Source: CAWEBF01 sp963807235 (GTDB lineage Bacteria; Acidobacteriota; Vicinamibacteria; Vicinamibacterales; UBA2999). From it: 64,000 nucleotides of DNA. The notes below the pieces were generated by a model, which ran no database searches, was not told the origin of the DNA, and saw nothing but the letters and a program-made list of their open reading frames with translations. The stretch is taken from positions 124,001 through 188,000 of the forward strand of contig CAWEBF010000012.1 of the NCBI GenBank assembly GCA_963807235.1, written 5' to 3'. A program made the position numbers and the translations under genes. Positions 17,074 through 26,093 of this stretch are shown in pieces; position 1 is the stretch's first letter; each line of letters starts with the position of its first letter.

Positions 17074-17448
17074 TTGCCCACTGCCGTTCAGCGATTGACG
17101 ACCCTCGACCAGGTGGACGCCCTGCTTCAGGACTCCGCTGCGCAGCCGGTGCTCGTCTTCAAGCACAGCCTGACCTGCGGCACCAGCGCCTTCGCGCTCG
17201 ACGAGCTGGCCGACCACCTCGAGCACGGCGAGGGTCCGCACGCCCACTACGCCGTCGTGACCGTGCAAACGCATCGCGAGGTGTCCACGGCCATCTCGAC
17301 GCGCCTCGGGATTCGCCACGAGACACCTCAGGCCCTGCTCATCATGGACGGCCGCGTGGTGTGGAGTGCCTCGCACTTCCGCGTCACCGCGGACGCGATG
17401 GCCAAGGCGATCGAGGCGCACCGAACGGCAGCGCCTGGATCGCGTTGA
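17074..17448 (+). CDS. ytxJ: Bacilliredoxin YtxJ-type monothiol protein
   Basis: 124 residues from a TTG start. FKHSLTCGTSAFALDEL carries the single redox cysteine in the place expected for the YtxJ family, and GIRHETPQALLIMDGRVVWSASH matches the thioredoxin-fold cis-proline region. In bacillithiol users such proteins remove bacillithiol from mixed disulfides. No bshABC gene is in the window, so bacillithiol use here is inferred only. Confidence 0.8.
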   Translation: MPTAVQRLTTLDQVDALLQDSAAQPVLVFKHSLTCGTSAFALDELADHLEHGEGPHAHYAVVTVQTHREVSTAISTRLGIRHETPQALLIMDGRVVWSASHFRVTADAMAKAIEAHRTAAPGSR

Positions 17449-17449
17449 G

Positions 17450-17965
17450 TCAGCGGAGCAATCGCGCCACGACACTTGCCACGTCGCGGCCATCGAACTC
17501 CCCTTCCCGCCAGGCAAGAAGATCGAGCGGCGCGACGAGATCGCGCAGCTCTCCCGGCCGCAGGAGGAAGTCGGGGTTGGTCGGCTTGCCGCGCGCGGCC
17601 TGCGCCGTTGTGAACGTCTCGTAGATCAGCACGCCGCCAGCGCGCAACGCCGCGAGCAGCTGGGGAAAGAGCGGCCGGTGCAGGTAGTGGACCACCACGA
17701 TGACGTCGAAGGCGTCCGCGGGGAGCACGCCGGATCCGCGTTCGAGATCGACGAGTCCCGCATCGATCGACACGCCGCGCCGGCGCGCCTCCTCCGCCAG
17801 CTCGCGCAGCGCATCGGCATCACGGTCGATGGCCGTCACGCGGAACCCTTGCTCGGCCAGCCACAGTGCGTGCCGCCCGCGGCCGCACGCGACGTCCAGC
17901 GCGTGGACGCCGGGCAGCAAATGCCGATGCATCGTGAGCCATGTTGCCGGAGAGGCCCCGCTCAC
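17450..17965 (-). CDS. Class I SAM-dependent methyltransferase (TehB-like)
   Basis: 171 residues from the GTG at 17963-17965. HALDVACGRGRHALWLAEQGFRVTAIDRD is motif I with the SAM-binding glycine loop and the acidic residue of strand 2; FDVIVVVHYLHRPLFPQLLAAL is the following motif. Substrate unknown. Its GTG overlaps the upstream flavoprotein stop (GTGA), so it is the last gene of a three-gene unit. Confidence 0.8.
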   Translation of the reverse strand: MSGASPATWLTMHRHLLPGVHALDVACGRGRHALWLAEQGFRVTAIDRDADALRELAEEARRRGVSIDAGLVDLERGSGVLPADAFDVIVVVHYLHRPLFPQLLAALRAGGVLIYETFTTAQAARGKPTNPDFLLRPGELRDLVAPLDLLAWREGEFDGRDVASVVARLLR

Positions 17966-19312
17966 GACAGCCCCTCCTTGCCAACACGGCCGGCGATCGC
18001 CTGACCCGCCACCCAGCCCGACGACCAGGCCCACTGGAAGTTGAACCCACCCAGGCGCCCGTCGACGTCCAGGATCTCGCCAACGAGATACAACCCCGGA
18101 CACGTGCGTGATCCCATCGTGCGGTGATCGATCTCCTCCAGCGGTACGCCGCCCGCCGTCACTTCGGCGTAGTTGTAGCCACGGCTGTCGCGAACGTGCA
18201 GCGGGGTGTCCACCAACGCGTCCACGAGCGCCCGCCGCTCGGGACGAGACAGGTGTGCGAGCGTGGTCTCCGCTGCAATGCCAGCCTCGACTGTCCATGC
18301 ACCGGCCACGTCCGCGGGAAGCCGCGTCGCGAGGACGGTCGCCACCTGCGCGCGCGGTCGTGCACGAGACTGCTCCTGCAGCCAGGTCTCGAGCGACTGC
18401 CGGGTGTCGCCGGGGCACACGCTGAGGGCGACCGTCACGGCTGCATCAGCAGCCGCGGCGTCGGCAGTCGCGCTTGCATCAGACGCCGCGACTCCTTTAG
18501 CAGTCGCGTGTGCGTCAGTCGTCGCGACTGCCCGCGTCGCCCGATGCCAATGGCGTGACATGTTCAGGGCCACCGGACCGCTGATGCCGAAGTGCGTCCA
18601 GAGCAGGGGCCCGGTCAACGACATCGTGGTGCGGCCATGCACGCGCAGGCTGAGCGTGGCCGGGTGCGACCGACCGGCCAGCGCCGCATGACGTCCGCCC
18701 TCGAGCACGAGCGGCGCAAGACCGGGGATCGTCGACACAATCGTGTGCCCGAGCGATTGCGCCAGGTCGTAGCCCGTGCCGTCGCTCCCAGTCTTGGGAA
18801 GGGATCGTCCGCCGGTCGCCAGGACCACGGCCCGTGATTGCAGGGTGCCCCCGTCGGTGAGCCCCACGGTGAATACATGTCCGGCGCCGGTGACCGATGT
18901 CACGCGCGCGGAGGGCCGTACCGACGATCCCCAGGCGACCGGCCTCGCGCAACAAGGCATCCAGCACGGTCCGGGCGCGATTGGTGTCGGGAAAGAGCTT
19001 GCCGTCCTCCTCCTCGTGCAGCGCGACGCCCAGCTCCTCGAAGAATGCGAGCGCCCGGGACGCGGGAAACGCACGCAGCACGTGTCGCACGAACCGCGAT
19101 GAGCCGCCCCAGAAGTCCTGCTCGGACACCGTGCGGTTGGTGACGTTGCACCGGGAGCCGCCGCTGACGAGAATCTTCGCCCCGATGTGAACGGCCCCGT
19201 CCAGGCACACGATACGCAACCGCGGCGCGGCACGGGCCGCGAAGATCGCCGTGGCCAGTCCGGCGGCCCCGGCCCCCACGACCACCACGTCCCACGCCGC
19301 CGTGCCGGTCAC
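17962..19312 (-). CDS. BaiN/HI0933-family NAD(P)/FAD-dependent oxidoreductase; one frameshift
   Basis: About 449 residues from the GTG at 19310-19312. DVVVVGAGAAGLATAIFAAR is the FAD-binding dinucleotide fold, followed by GAKILVSGGSRCNVTN, the signature of this family. The end GLYLVGEILDVDGRLGGFNFQWAWSSGWVAG is equally typical. A single extra G near 18927 breaks the frame. An unusual Ala/Thr/Asp-rich insertion, built of about 33-36-base imperfect repeats, lies at 18442-18540. It overlaps its neighbours on both sides by four bases. Confidence 0.85.
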
Positions 19313-19491
19313 TCGGGCCGGGCGTGCTCGCGTCCGGGCATCAGCACGACGCGGCCGGGCTGGTGATCGTCCCGGCCACACCCGGCGGCGCGTTCCACGA
19401 TGGTGCCGACCGTGCGGCCCAGGAAGTCTCGTGCGATCGTGACGCGGCAGCCGCAGGTCAACGCGGTGATCCGGGACTCATCGGAGGGCAC
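19309..19491 (-). CDS. Small CxC protein of unknown function
   Basis: 60 residues from the GTG at 19489-19491. Its core LTCGCRVTIARD plus AAGCGRDDH gives CxC and Cx4H, a likely zinc site. A second small protein at 48276-48503 shares the same CGCR ... GC-x4-H pattern. The stop overlaps the flavoprotein start (GTGA), which supports it as a real gene heading the operon. Confidence 0.6.
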   Translation of the reverse strand: MPSDESRITALTCGCRVTIARDFLGRTVGTIVERAAGCGRDDHQPGRVVLMPGREHARPE

Positions 19492-19534
19492 TGGCGCATT
19501 GTAGCGGGCGACGGACGTACACTGGTGGGGACTG

Positions 19535-19756
19535 ATGGAGCCGCTGCGATCGGACCCGACCGTGTTGTGGCGGATGACGCGCGGCCGCAACACGGCGCAC
19601 GCCACGGTGTTCCCCGGTCCGGACCGCGCCACGGTGACCTGGTTCATCGACGACCAGATGGACCGTGCCGAGAACTACGAGTCGATGGAGCTGGCCCTGG
19701 CCCGCGCCGACCACATCCGCAGCATCCTCGTCGAAGATGGTTGGAAAGATGCGTAG
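19535..19756 (+). CDS. Small protein of unknown function
   Basis: 73 residues with no signal or membrane segment. The beta-strand-like HATVFPGPDRATVTWFIDDQ is followed by a helix, YESMELALARADHIRSILVEDGW, a layout suggesting a compact regulatory or binding protein. It is divergent from the CxC protein across 43 bases and lies 43 bases before ispG. Not recognised. Confidence 0.55.
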   Translation: MEPLRSDPTVLWRMTRGRNTAHATVFPGPDRATVTWFIDDQMDRAENYESMELALARADHIRSILVEDGWKDA

Positions 19757-19767
19757 CAATGTTCTTC

Positions 19768-19798
19768 CTGGAGCCTGGAGCCCGGAGCCTGGAGCCTG
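19768..19798. repeat. Heptameric tandem array (CTGGAGC type)
   Basis: Units CTGGAGC, CTGGAGC, CCGGAGC, CTGGAGC and CTG abut the ispG start codon, occupying the place of its ribosome binding site. Confidence 0.85.
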
Positions 19799-19799
19799 A

Positions 19800-21065
19800 A
19801 TGGCTGTAGCTCGTCTCCATCGCACTGTCGGCGTCCGCGTGGGTCCCGTGCAGGTGGGCGGCGGCGCGCCGGTGGTCGTGCAGTCGATGACCATGACCGA
19901 CACCGCCGACCCCGCGGCCACGGCGCGTCAGTGCGTCGAGCTTGCGGAGGCGGGCTCGGAGATGGTGCGCGTCACCGTGAACCTGCCCGAGGCGGCCGCG
20001 GCCGTGCCCGAGATCAAGCAGCGGATGCTCGATGCGGGCTGTCTGGCGCCGCTCATCGGCGACTTCCACTACAACGGGCACCTGTTGCTCACCCGCCATC
20101 CCGACTGCGCGGCGGCGCTCGACAAGTACCGCATCAACCCCGGGAACGTGGGCACGGGCAAGCGGCGCGACGAGCAGTTCTCCACCATCTGCAAGGTCGC
20201 GCTGGACCATGGCAAGCCTGTCCGGATCGGCGTCAACGGCGGCTCCCTGAACCAGGAACTGGTCGTCGCGAAGATGCAGGAGAACACCGACTGCAATCTG
20301 GGCCGGACCTCCGAGGAGATTCTCAACGAGTGCATGGTGATTTCGGCGCTCGAATCCACCGCGCTTGCCATCGAGTCGGGCCTCCGGAAGGACCAGATCA
20401 TCATCTCGTGCAAAGTGTCGCGGCCCCGCGACCTGCTGCAGATCTACCGTGACCTGGCGCGCAAGACCGACCAGCCGCTGCACCTCGGGCTCACAGAGGC
20501 CGGCATGGGCCAGAAAGGCCTGGTGTGGTCGGCCTCCGCCATGGCGATCCTGCTCAACGAGGGCATCGGCGACACCATCCGTGTCTCGTTGACCCCTCGG
20601 CCCGGCGGGGACCGCCGCGAGGAGGTGTATGCGGCCTGGGAGATCCTGCAGTCGCTGGGTCTGCGCTCGTTCTCGCCCAGCGTGACCGCGTGCCCCGGCT
20701 GCGGGCGCACCACCAGCAGCACGTTCCAGGAGCTCGCCGAGCGCACGCAGGAGTACATCCGCGAGCGGCTGCCGGAGTGGAAGACGCAGTACGAAGGCGT
20801 GGAAACGCTGACGCTGGCGGTCATGGGCTGCGTGGTGAACGGGCCCGGCGAATCGAAAGCCGCCAACATCGGCATCAGCCTGCCGGGCACCGGGGAGGCG
20901 CCCAACTGCCCCGTCTACATCGACGGCGAACACGTGACCACGATGCGCGGCACCTACGAGGAGCTGGCGCACAGCTTCCGCGCGCTCATCGACACCTACG
21001 TCGCGACGAAGTACACACCAAAGGGTTCTTCCCAGGGACCGACGTCGCTTCCTGACTCCCGGTAG
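19800..21065 (+). CDS. ispG: 4-hydroxy-3-methylbut-2-enyl diphosphate synthase
   Basis: Penultimate step of the MEP isoprenoid pathway, reductive ring-opening of MEcPP to HMBPP in the cytoplasm. 421 residues. The [4Fe-4S] ligands are Cys298 and Cys301 in ACPGCGRTTSS and Cys344 in VMGCVVNGPGE, with the last ligand the Glu of that motif. The N-terminal TIM-barrel marks VQSMTMTDTAD and YRINPGNVG are clear. The start is crowded by a heptamer repeat; the tail after about residue 405 is poorly conserved. Confidence 0.95.
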   Translation: MAVARLHRTVGVRVGPVQVGGGAPVVVQSMTMTDTADPAATARQCVELAEAGSEMVRVTVNLPEAAAAVPEIKQRMLDAGCLAPLIGDFHYNGHLLLTRHPDCAAALDKYRINPGNVGTGKRRDEQFSTICKVALDHGKPVRIGVNGGSLNQELVVAKMQENTDCNLGRTSEEILNECMVISALESTALAIESGLRKDQIIISCKVSRPRDLLQIYRDLARKTDQPLHLGLTEAGMGQKGLVWSASAMAILLNEGIGDTIRVSLTPRPGGDRREEVYAAWEILQSLGLRSFSPSVTACPGCGRTTSSTFQELAERTQEYIRERLPEWKTQYEGVETLTLAVMGCVVNGPGESKAANIGISLPGTGEAPNCPVYIDGEHVTTMRGTYEELAHSFRALIDTYVATKYTPKGSSQGPTSLPDSR

Positions 21066-21190
21066 CGCCAGTCGAGCTGGCGCAGACCAGCCTGCGTCAT
21101 GGGCAACGGCTCAGCTCGCGCGCCGCACGCGACCTGTGAGAGTGTTCGGCTCGCACGCGGCGCACGTTGTTGCGAGTGGGAGATCACCAG

Positions 21191-22084
21191 ATGGCAAAGG
21201 CGAAAAGAAAGACGGCCAGAACCGCGCTACGCCGGAATTGCGGCGCGATGGCCGCGCACATGATGCTGCTCGAGAAGTACCCGGGCTTCCGCATGAACCA
21301 GATGCGGCTGGAAGGCGCCACCGCCCGCCGCCGCGAGATGAAGTACGACCCGAAGAAAGCCAAGCTCATCACAATCAGGACCGTCGTCCACGTGCTCTAC
21401 AAGACGGCCGATCACAATATCTCGGACGCGCAGATCAAGAGCCAGATCGACGCGCTCAACAAGGACTACCGCGCCACGAACGCCGATCGCTCCAAGGTGC
21501 CGGCGCCGTGGAAGGGGCTGGTGACCGACGCGCGCATCCAGTTCAAGCTGGTCGAGGTCACGCGGACGAAGACGAACGTCGCGGCCTTCTCGCACGACGA
21601 TGGCATGAAGAAGGCGGCCACGGGCGGCATCGCGCCCGTCACGCCGAAGACGCACATGAACATGTGGGTGTGCGCGCTGAGCGGCGGTCTGCTGGGCTAC
21701 GCGCAGTTCCCGGGCGGGCCGGCCGAGACTGACGGCGTGGTGATCAACGTCCAGGCCTTCGGCAATCAGGGTACGGCGCAGGCGCCGTTCAACAAGGGCC
21801 GCACGGCCACGCACGAAGTGGGACACTACCTGAACCTGCGTCACATCTGGGGCGACACGCCGGACTGCAGCGGCTCGGACATGGTGGCGGACACGCCGAA
21901 CTGCGCCGGTCCCAACTTCGGCGAGCCGACCTTCCCCGTGATCACCTGCGGCAACGGCCCCCACGGCGACATGTTCGTGAACTACATGGACTACACCGAC
22001 GACGCGGGGATGTTCATGCTGACGACGCAGCAGGTCGTGCGCATGCGGGCGGCTCTCGACACCGAGCGCAAGGGGCTGGGCTAG
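21191..22084 (+). CDS. M43 (pappalysin/cytophagalysin-like) zinc metalloprotease
   Basis: 297 residues from the ATG at 21191. HEVGHYLNLRH (208-218) is the metzincin HExxHxxGxxH-like site with Gly replaced by Asn at position 215, and Met266 in VNYMDY supplies the Met-turn. DTPDCSGSDMVADTPNCAGPN is the typical downstream M43 segment. There is no signal peptide; the N-terminus is lysine/arginine-rich, which is odd for a normally secreted protease. It sits next to a second unrelated zinc protease and a broken small gene, suggesting a linked function. Confidence 0.85.
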   Translation: MAKAKRKTARTALRRNCGAMAAHMMLLEKYPGFRMNQMRLEGATARRREMKYDPKKAKLITIRTVVHVLYKTADHNISDAQIKSQIDALNKDYRATNADRSKVPAPWKGLVTDARIQFKLVEVTRTKTNVAAFSHDDGMKKAATGGIAPVTPKTHMNMWVCALSGGLLGYAQFPGGPAETDGVVINVQAFGNQGTAQAPFNKGRTATHEVGHYLNLRHIWGDTPDCSGSDMVADTPNCAGPNFGEPTFPVITCGNGPHGDMFVNYMDYTDDAGMFMLTTQQVVRMRAALDTERKGLG

Positions 22085-22115
22085 TTCGTGGTTCGTGTTC
22101 GTAGTTGGTAGTTGA
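22084..22115. repeat. Heptameric tandem array (GTTCGTG type)
   Basis: Units GTTCGTG, GTTCGTG, TTCGTAG, TTGGTAG and TTGAG directly follow the M43 protease stop. Confidence 0.8.
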
Positions 22116-22118
22116 GCC

Positions 22119-22448
22119 GTGGTGGACCCATCGGCGATTGCCGGCATCCGGTGGGTCCACGTCTTCGAGGAGGACACGGCCGGACGGTCACGTCTACAAG
22201 CCCGACTCGGGCCCGTTCCGCTGCTCTCGGCGGCCGCGGGAAGCGTTGACGCTGCACCCGGACGGCTCGGCCACGGTCGAGGTGGGAGGCGCCGGACGAC
22301 CGGCCCGTGCCGCGCAGCGGGCCCGATGGCGTTCGACACCGGGCGGGCTGGTCGTCGAGGCGCCGGGGGCCGCCGGGAAGGGTCTACAGAACTGCACATC
22401 ACTCACCTGTCGTCCGATAGGCTGGTGGTCGCGCCCTCGCGCGGCTGA
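22119..22448 (+). pseudogene. Frameshifted small protein of unknown function
   Basis: About 110 residues pieced from several frames: VVDPSAIAGIRWVHVFEEDT, then DGHVYKPDSGPF and RPREALTLHPDGSATVEVGG, then STELHITHLSSDRLVVAPSRG. The pieces follow each other in the right order with shifts near 22184, 22290, 22330 and 22390. Such lipocalin-like 'WVHVFEEDT ... LDxDG' small proteins occur in other bacteria. So many shifts in 330 bases could mean real decay or clustered errors. It lies between the two metalloproteases. Confidence 0.45.
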
Positions 22449-22457
22449 CTTGCTGGC

Positions 22458-24380
22458 ATGGCCAAGACTCGCCGGTCCACTACTCCTCGCCCAAAAGGCC
22501 GCCGCGCACGCACACCCACTCCGGTGGCGCCCGTGCCCGTGCCCTACGAGATCAGTGCGCGCGTCGAGCGCCAGGCGCTGACGCGGCCGTTCAAGCGCGA
22601 GCCGGGCGCCCCGCTGTCGCGGCCGCTGCGCATCTACACGCTGGACCCGTCGGTCTCCCATCGGATCGGCGGGGTCGCCACGGTGAGCGTGCCCTACGAG
22701 AAGGTCGAGAAAGGCCCGATCGGCTCCCTGTTCGAGATCGACACCACCGGCGCCCCGGTATCACTGCGCGGGCTGCCGTTGGATCTGGACGACCCATATC
22801 TCCTGATGGCCGGTGGCCACGCGCCGTCTCCCGGCAACGGGCAGTTCGCGGCGCAGATGACCTACGCGGTGTGCAGCCTGACGTACGCGGCGTTCCGTCG
22901 CGCCCTCGGCCGCGACATCTCGTGGGCCTGCGATGCGCCCGAAGGCGGCGGACGCACGCGCCTCATCGTGCGGCCGTTCGGGATGCGGCAGCGCAACGCC
23001 GGCTACTCGCGCGAAGGCGGCGACCTGTGCTTCGGCTACTTCCGGGCCGGGAAGAAGCCGGCCGGCTTCACCGTGTCGAAAGGCCTGATCTTCACGGCGC
23101 TCTCGCACGACGTGATCGCGCACGAGACCACCCACGCGCTCCTCGATGGCCTGCGGTCGTCGTTCGCCATCCCCACCAATCCGGACGTGCTGGCGTTCCA
23201 CGAGGGCTTCGCCGACCTGGTGGCGCTGTTCCTGCACTTCAGCTACCCCGGAGTGGTGGAGCAGGCGATCCGCGACTCGCGCGGCGGCATCGCCCGCGGA
23301 TCGCTGCTGAGCGACGTGGCCCGCGAGTTCGGCTACGCGCGGGCGCGGAACGGAAACGGCGCGGCGCTGCGATCGGCCATCGACGTCGAGGGCGTGGCCG
23401 GCTACGACTCCGATGTACCGCCCGGCCAGGACGCGGGTCCCGTGAAGTACGATGCGACGCTCGAGCCGCATCAGCTGGGGACGGTGCTGGTCTCGGCGGT
23501 GTTCGAGGCCTTCGTCACCGTTGTGCGGCGCAAGGGTGACCGCTTGATTCGCATCGCCGGCCTGGACGCGCGGCAGGTGGGCCAGGCGCAGCTGAACGAC
23601 GAGCTGGTACGGGCCCTGGCGCAGGAAGCCAGTGACGTCGCGACGCGCTTCCTGGACATCTGCATTCGCGCCATCGACTACTGCCCGCCGGTGGACCTGG
23701 AGATGGGCGAATACCTGCGCGCCCTGGTCACCGCCGACGCCGAACTGGTGCACGACGACAAATGGGGCTACCGCGAGGCGCTGATGCGGTCGTTCCGCCG
23801 CCGGCTGATCTTCCCCGACCACGTGGAGTTCATGACCGAGGACGCGGTCCGGTGGCAGCATCCGCCTACGGCGCTGCGGATTCCGGAGCTCGCCTTCGGC
23901 AAGCTCCGGTTTTCGACGGACCCCGGACACCCGGCCAGCGCCGGCGAGCTGAGGCGACAGGCGACTGCCCTCGGCAGGTTTGTCACGCGACCCGAGAACT
24001 CGCCGCATTTCCACCTGCTCGTGCCGGGGCGGCCGCGGCCGAAGGGCGTCACCTACGCGTCGCCGCCGGCAGTCGAGAGCGTGCGCTGCGCCAAGCGCGT
24101 GTCACCCGACGGGCACGTGGCGTTCGACGTCGTGGCCGAGGTCACCCAGTCGTGCACCGCCATGGTGGACGGCCAGCTGGTCGAGTATCTGAGCGGCTGC
24201 ACGATCGTGATCGACCCGCAGGGAGACGTGCGGTACGCGATCTTCAAGCGCGCCGACAGCGCCAACCGCAAGGCACGCCAGCTGGCGTCGATGCGCGGCA
24301 CGCTCCGGCGGTTCTGGGTGAAGAAGGGCAAGCGCTACGTGCTGCGCCGCGACGCCCTCCGGCTGCTACATGATGATTAA
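22458..24380 (+). CDS. Gluzincin-type zinc metallopeptidase of unknown role
   Basis: 640 residues, cytoplasmic by appearance (basic N-terminal tail, no signal). HETTH at 222-226 and HEGFAD at 248-253 give a gluzincin site (HExxH plus downstream Glu). The region before it, residues about 60-215, is conserved-looking but not assigned. The C-terminal third has a small beta domain (FDVVAEVTQSCTAMVDGQL) and a basic tail. Its neighbour is the M43 protease. Its stop shares TTAA with the convergent amidohydrolase stop. The substrate is unknown. Confidence 0.7.
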   Translation: MAKTRRSTTPRPKGRRARTPTPVAPVPVPYEISARVERQALTRPFKREPGAPLSRPLRIYTLDPSVSHRIGGVATVSVPYEKVEKGPIGSLFEIDTTGAPVSLRGLPLDLDDPYLLMAGGHAPSPGNGQFAAQMTYAVCSLTYAAFRRALGRDISWACDAPEGGGRTRLIVRPFGMRQRNAGYSREGGDLCFGYFRAGKKPAGFTVSKGLIFTALSHDVIAHETTHALLDGLRSSFAIPTNPDVLAFHEGFADLVALFLHFSYPGVVEQAIRDSRGGIARGSLLSDVAREFGYARARNGNGAALRSAIDVEGVAGYDSDVPPGQDAGPVKYDATLEPHQLGTVLVSAVFEAFVTVVRRKGDRLIRIAGLDARQVGQAQLNDELVRALAQEASDVATRFLDICIRAIDYCPPVDLEMGEYLRALVTADAELVHDDKWGYREALMRSFRRRLIFPDHVEFMTEDAVRWQHPPTALRIPELAFGKLRFSTDPGHPASAGELRRQATALGRFVTRPENSPHFHLLVPGRPRPKGVTYASPPAVESVRCAKRVSPDGHVAFDVVAEVTQSCTAMVDGQLVEYLSGCTIVIDPQGDVRYAIFKRADSANRKARQLASMRGTLRRFWVKKGKRYVLRRDALRLLHDD

Positions 24381-26008
24381 GGCTTGGCCGGCGTTATGGT
24401 CGGGTACGTGATGCCGAGCTGCTCGAGGTACGTCTTGTACCGCGTGGGATCGTAGTAGAACTTCCGCAGCTCGGGGCGGAACCGCTCCAGCGTCTCCTTG
24501 TTCAACCAGGTCGGGGGCGGCGTCGTGGGATCGAGGAACGGCGTGTACTTCACGTCCTTGGTCTGCTCGTCCTTGAAATAGGTCCACGCGTCGGTGACGA
24601 GCGCCGGACGTGTCAGCAGATCCAGGATCGTCATCGCCTGGACCTTGGCCCCCGCGACCACGCCCTTGTGCGCGATGGGCGTGGCGCTGGCCACCGCACT
24701 CGACCAGTTGTGGCCCGGGAGGCCCGGGATGTTCGCCGGATAGCGCAACGTCACCGTGGGCACGTTCCACGACACGTCGCCGATGTCGTCGGACCCGGCG
24801 CCGCGCTTGTCCTCGTCGCGCACCGGTCCCTGCAGCGGGCGAAGCATCATGTCCAGGCCGTTCGTGTTCGTGGACCCGGCTTCCCGTTGCACGGCCTTGG
24901 CCAGCCGCTGATCGTCGTCGCTCCACTGCGGCAGGCCGACCTTCTGGGCGTTGGCGTACATCGCCTCGGCCACCGGTTTGTTGAAATGCTGCGGCCAGGC
25001 CGTGCCGACGAGGCGCGACGTCCACGTGGTGCCGGTCATCAGGCCGGCGCCCTGGGCCATCTTGTTGCCGAAATCCCACATCTCCTTGATGTGCGGGTAA
25101 TCGGTTTCCCGGAAGTAGTACCAGACGGTCGCCCGCGCCGGCACCACGTTCGGCTGGTCGCCGCCGTCGGTGATCACGTAGTGCGAGCGCTGCTGGATGC
25201 GCAGGTGCTCGCGCTTGAAGTTCCACGCCGCGTTCATCAGCTCCACGGCGTCGAGAGCGCTGCGGCCCCGATCCGGCGCGCCGGCGCTGTGCGCCGTTTC
25301 GCCGCTGAACGTGTACTGCACCGATACGAGCCCGGTCGCGTTGGTGCCGCCCCAGGCCACTTCGAGGTTGGAGCCCACGTGCGCGAACAGACACACGTCC
25401 ACGTCCTTGAACACACCCTCGCGAACGAACCACGCCTTCGACGCCAGCAGTTCCTCGGCCACGCCAGGCCACAGCACCAGCGTTCCCGGCAGCTTGTCGC
25501 GCTCCATGATGCGCTTCACCGCCAGCGCCGCGATGATGTTGAGGGGCACGCCGGTGTTGTGGCCCTCGCCGTGGCCGGGGGCGCCCTCGATGATCGGTGA
25601 ATGACCGGAGACGCCGGGCTTCTGCGAGGCCTGTGGGATGCCGTCGATATCGGAGCCCAGCGCGATCACGGGCCTGCCGCTGCCGAAGGTCGCGACCCAT
25701 GCGGTGGGCATGCCAGCCACGCCGCGTCGAACGGCAAACCCGTTCTTCTCCAGCATGCCGGTCAGATACCTGGAAGTTTCGACCTCCTGGAAGCCCAGCT
25801 CGGCGAAGCTGAAGACGGAGTCCACCATCTCCTGTGCCAGCTTGGCCATCTCGTCCACGCGGCCAGCGGTCTCCTGCTTGTAGCCGTCGATGCGCGTCGC
25901 CGGCGCCTGGGCATGCACGAGCGAAGCGGTGAGCGTGACACCCGCCAGGCACGCCCACGTGCGCGCCCACAGCCCCTTCGACAACCGCTTCCCTCTCGAC
26001 CACTTCAT
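24377..26008 (-). CDS. Exported M20-family amidohydrolase/peptidase
   Basis: 543 residues starting at the ATG 26006-26008 (GAGGAG upstream); a signal peptide ends VHAQA. M20 marks are the first metal histidine region GHNTGVPLN, GVAEELLASKAWF with the catalytic Glu-Glu, and FAHVGSN. The dimerisation domain starts at SVQYTFSGETAHSAGAPDRGRSALD. Members cleave amide bonds of acylated amino acids or p-aminobenzoyl-glutamate; the AbgB-like subgroup is closest by eye. The stop codon is shared (TTAA) with the convergent metallopeptidase. Confidence 0.85.
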   Translation of the reverse strand: MKWSRGKRLSKGLWARTWACLAGVTLTASLVHAQAPATRIDGYKQETAGRVDEMAKLAQEMVDSVFSFAELGFQEVETSRYLTGMLEKNGFAVRRGVAGMPTAWVATFGSGRPVIALGSDIDGIPQASQKPGVSGHSPIIEGAPGHGEGHNTGVPLNIIAALAVKRIMERDKLPGTLVLWPGVAEELLASKAWFVREGVFKDVDVCLFAHVGSNLEVAWGGTNATGLVSVQYTFSGETAHSAGAPDRGRSALDAVELMNAAWNFKREHLRIQQRSHYVITDGGDQPNVVPARATVWYYFRETDYPHIKEMWDFGNKMAQGAGLMTGTTWTSRLVGTAWPQHFNKPVAEAMYANAQKVGLPQWSDDDQRLAKAVQREAGSTNTNGLDMMLRPLQGPVRDEDKRGAGSDDIGDVSWNVPTVTLRYPANIPGLPGHNWSSAVASATPIAHKGVVAGAKVQAMTILDLLTRPALVTDAWTYFKDEQTKDVKYTPFLDPTTPPPTWLNKETLERFRPELRKFYYDPTRYKTYLEQLGITYPTITPAKP

Positions 26009-26063
26009 TCGGCGCGCTCCTCGTATCAACCGAAGGCCCATCATACCTGCCACCTCGCCCCCG

Positions 26064-26080
26064 CCCGCACGAAGTGCGGG
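26064..26080. terminator. Hairpin CCCGCAC-GAA-GTGCGGG
   Basis: Perfect 7-bp stem with a three-base loop in the 85-base gap between the NADH dehydrogenase stop and the amidohydrolase start. No T-run; it could end or attenuate the upstream minus-strand message. Confidence 0.4.
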
Positions 26081-26093
26081 CAATCAAACACTG

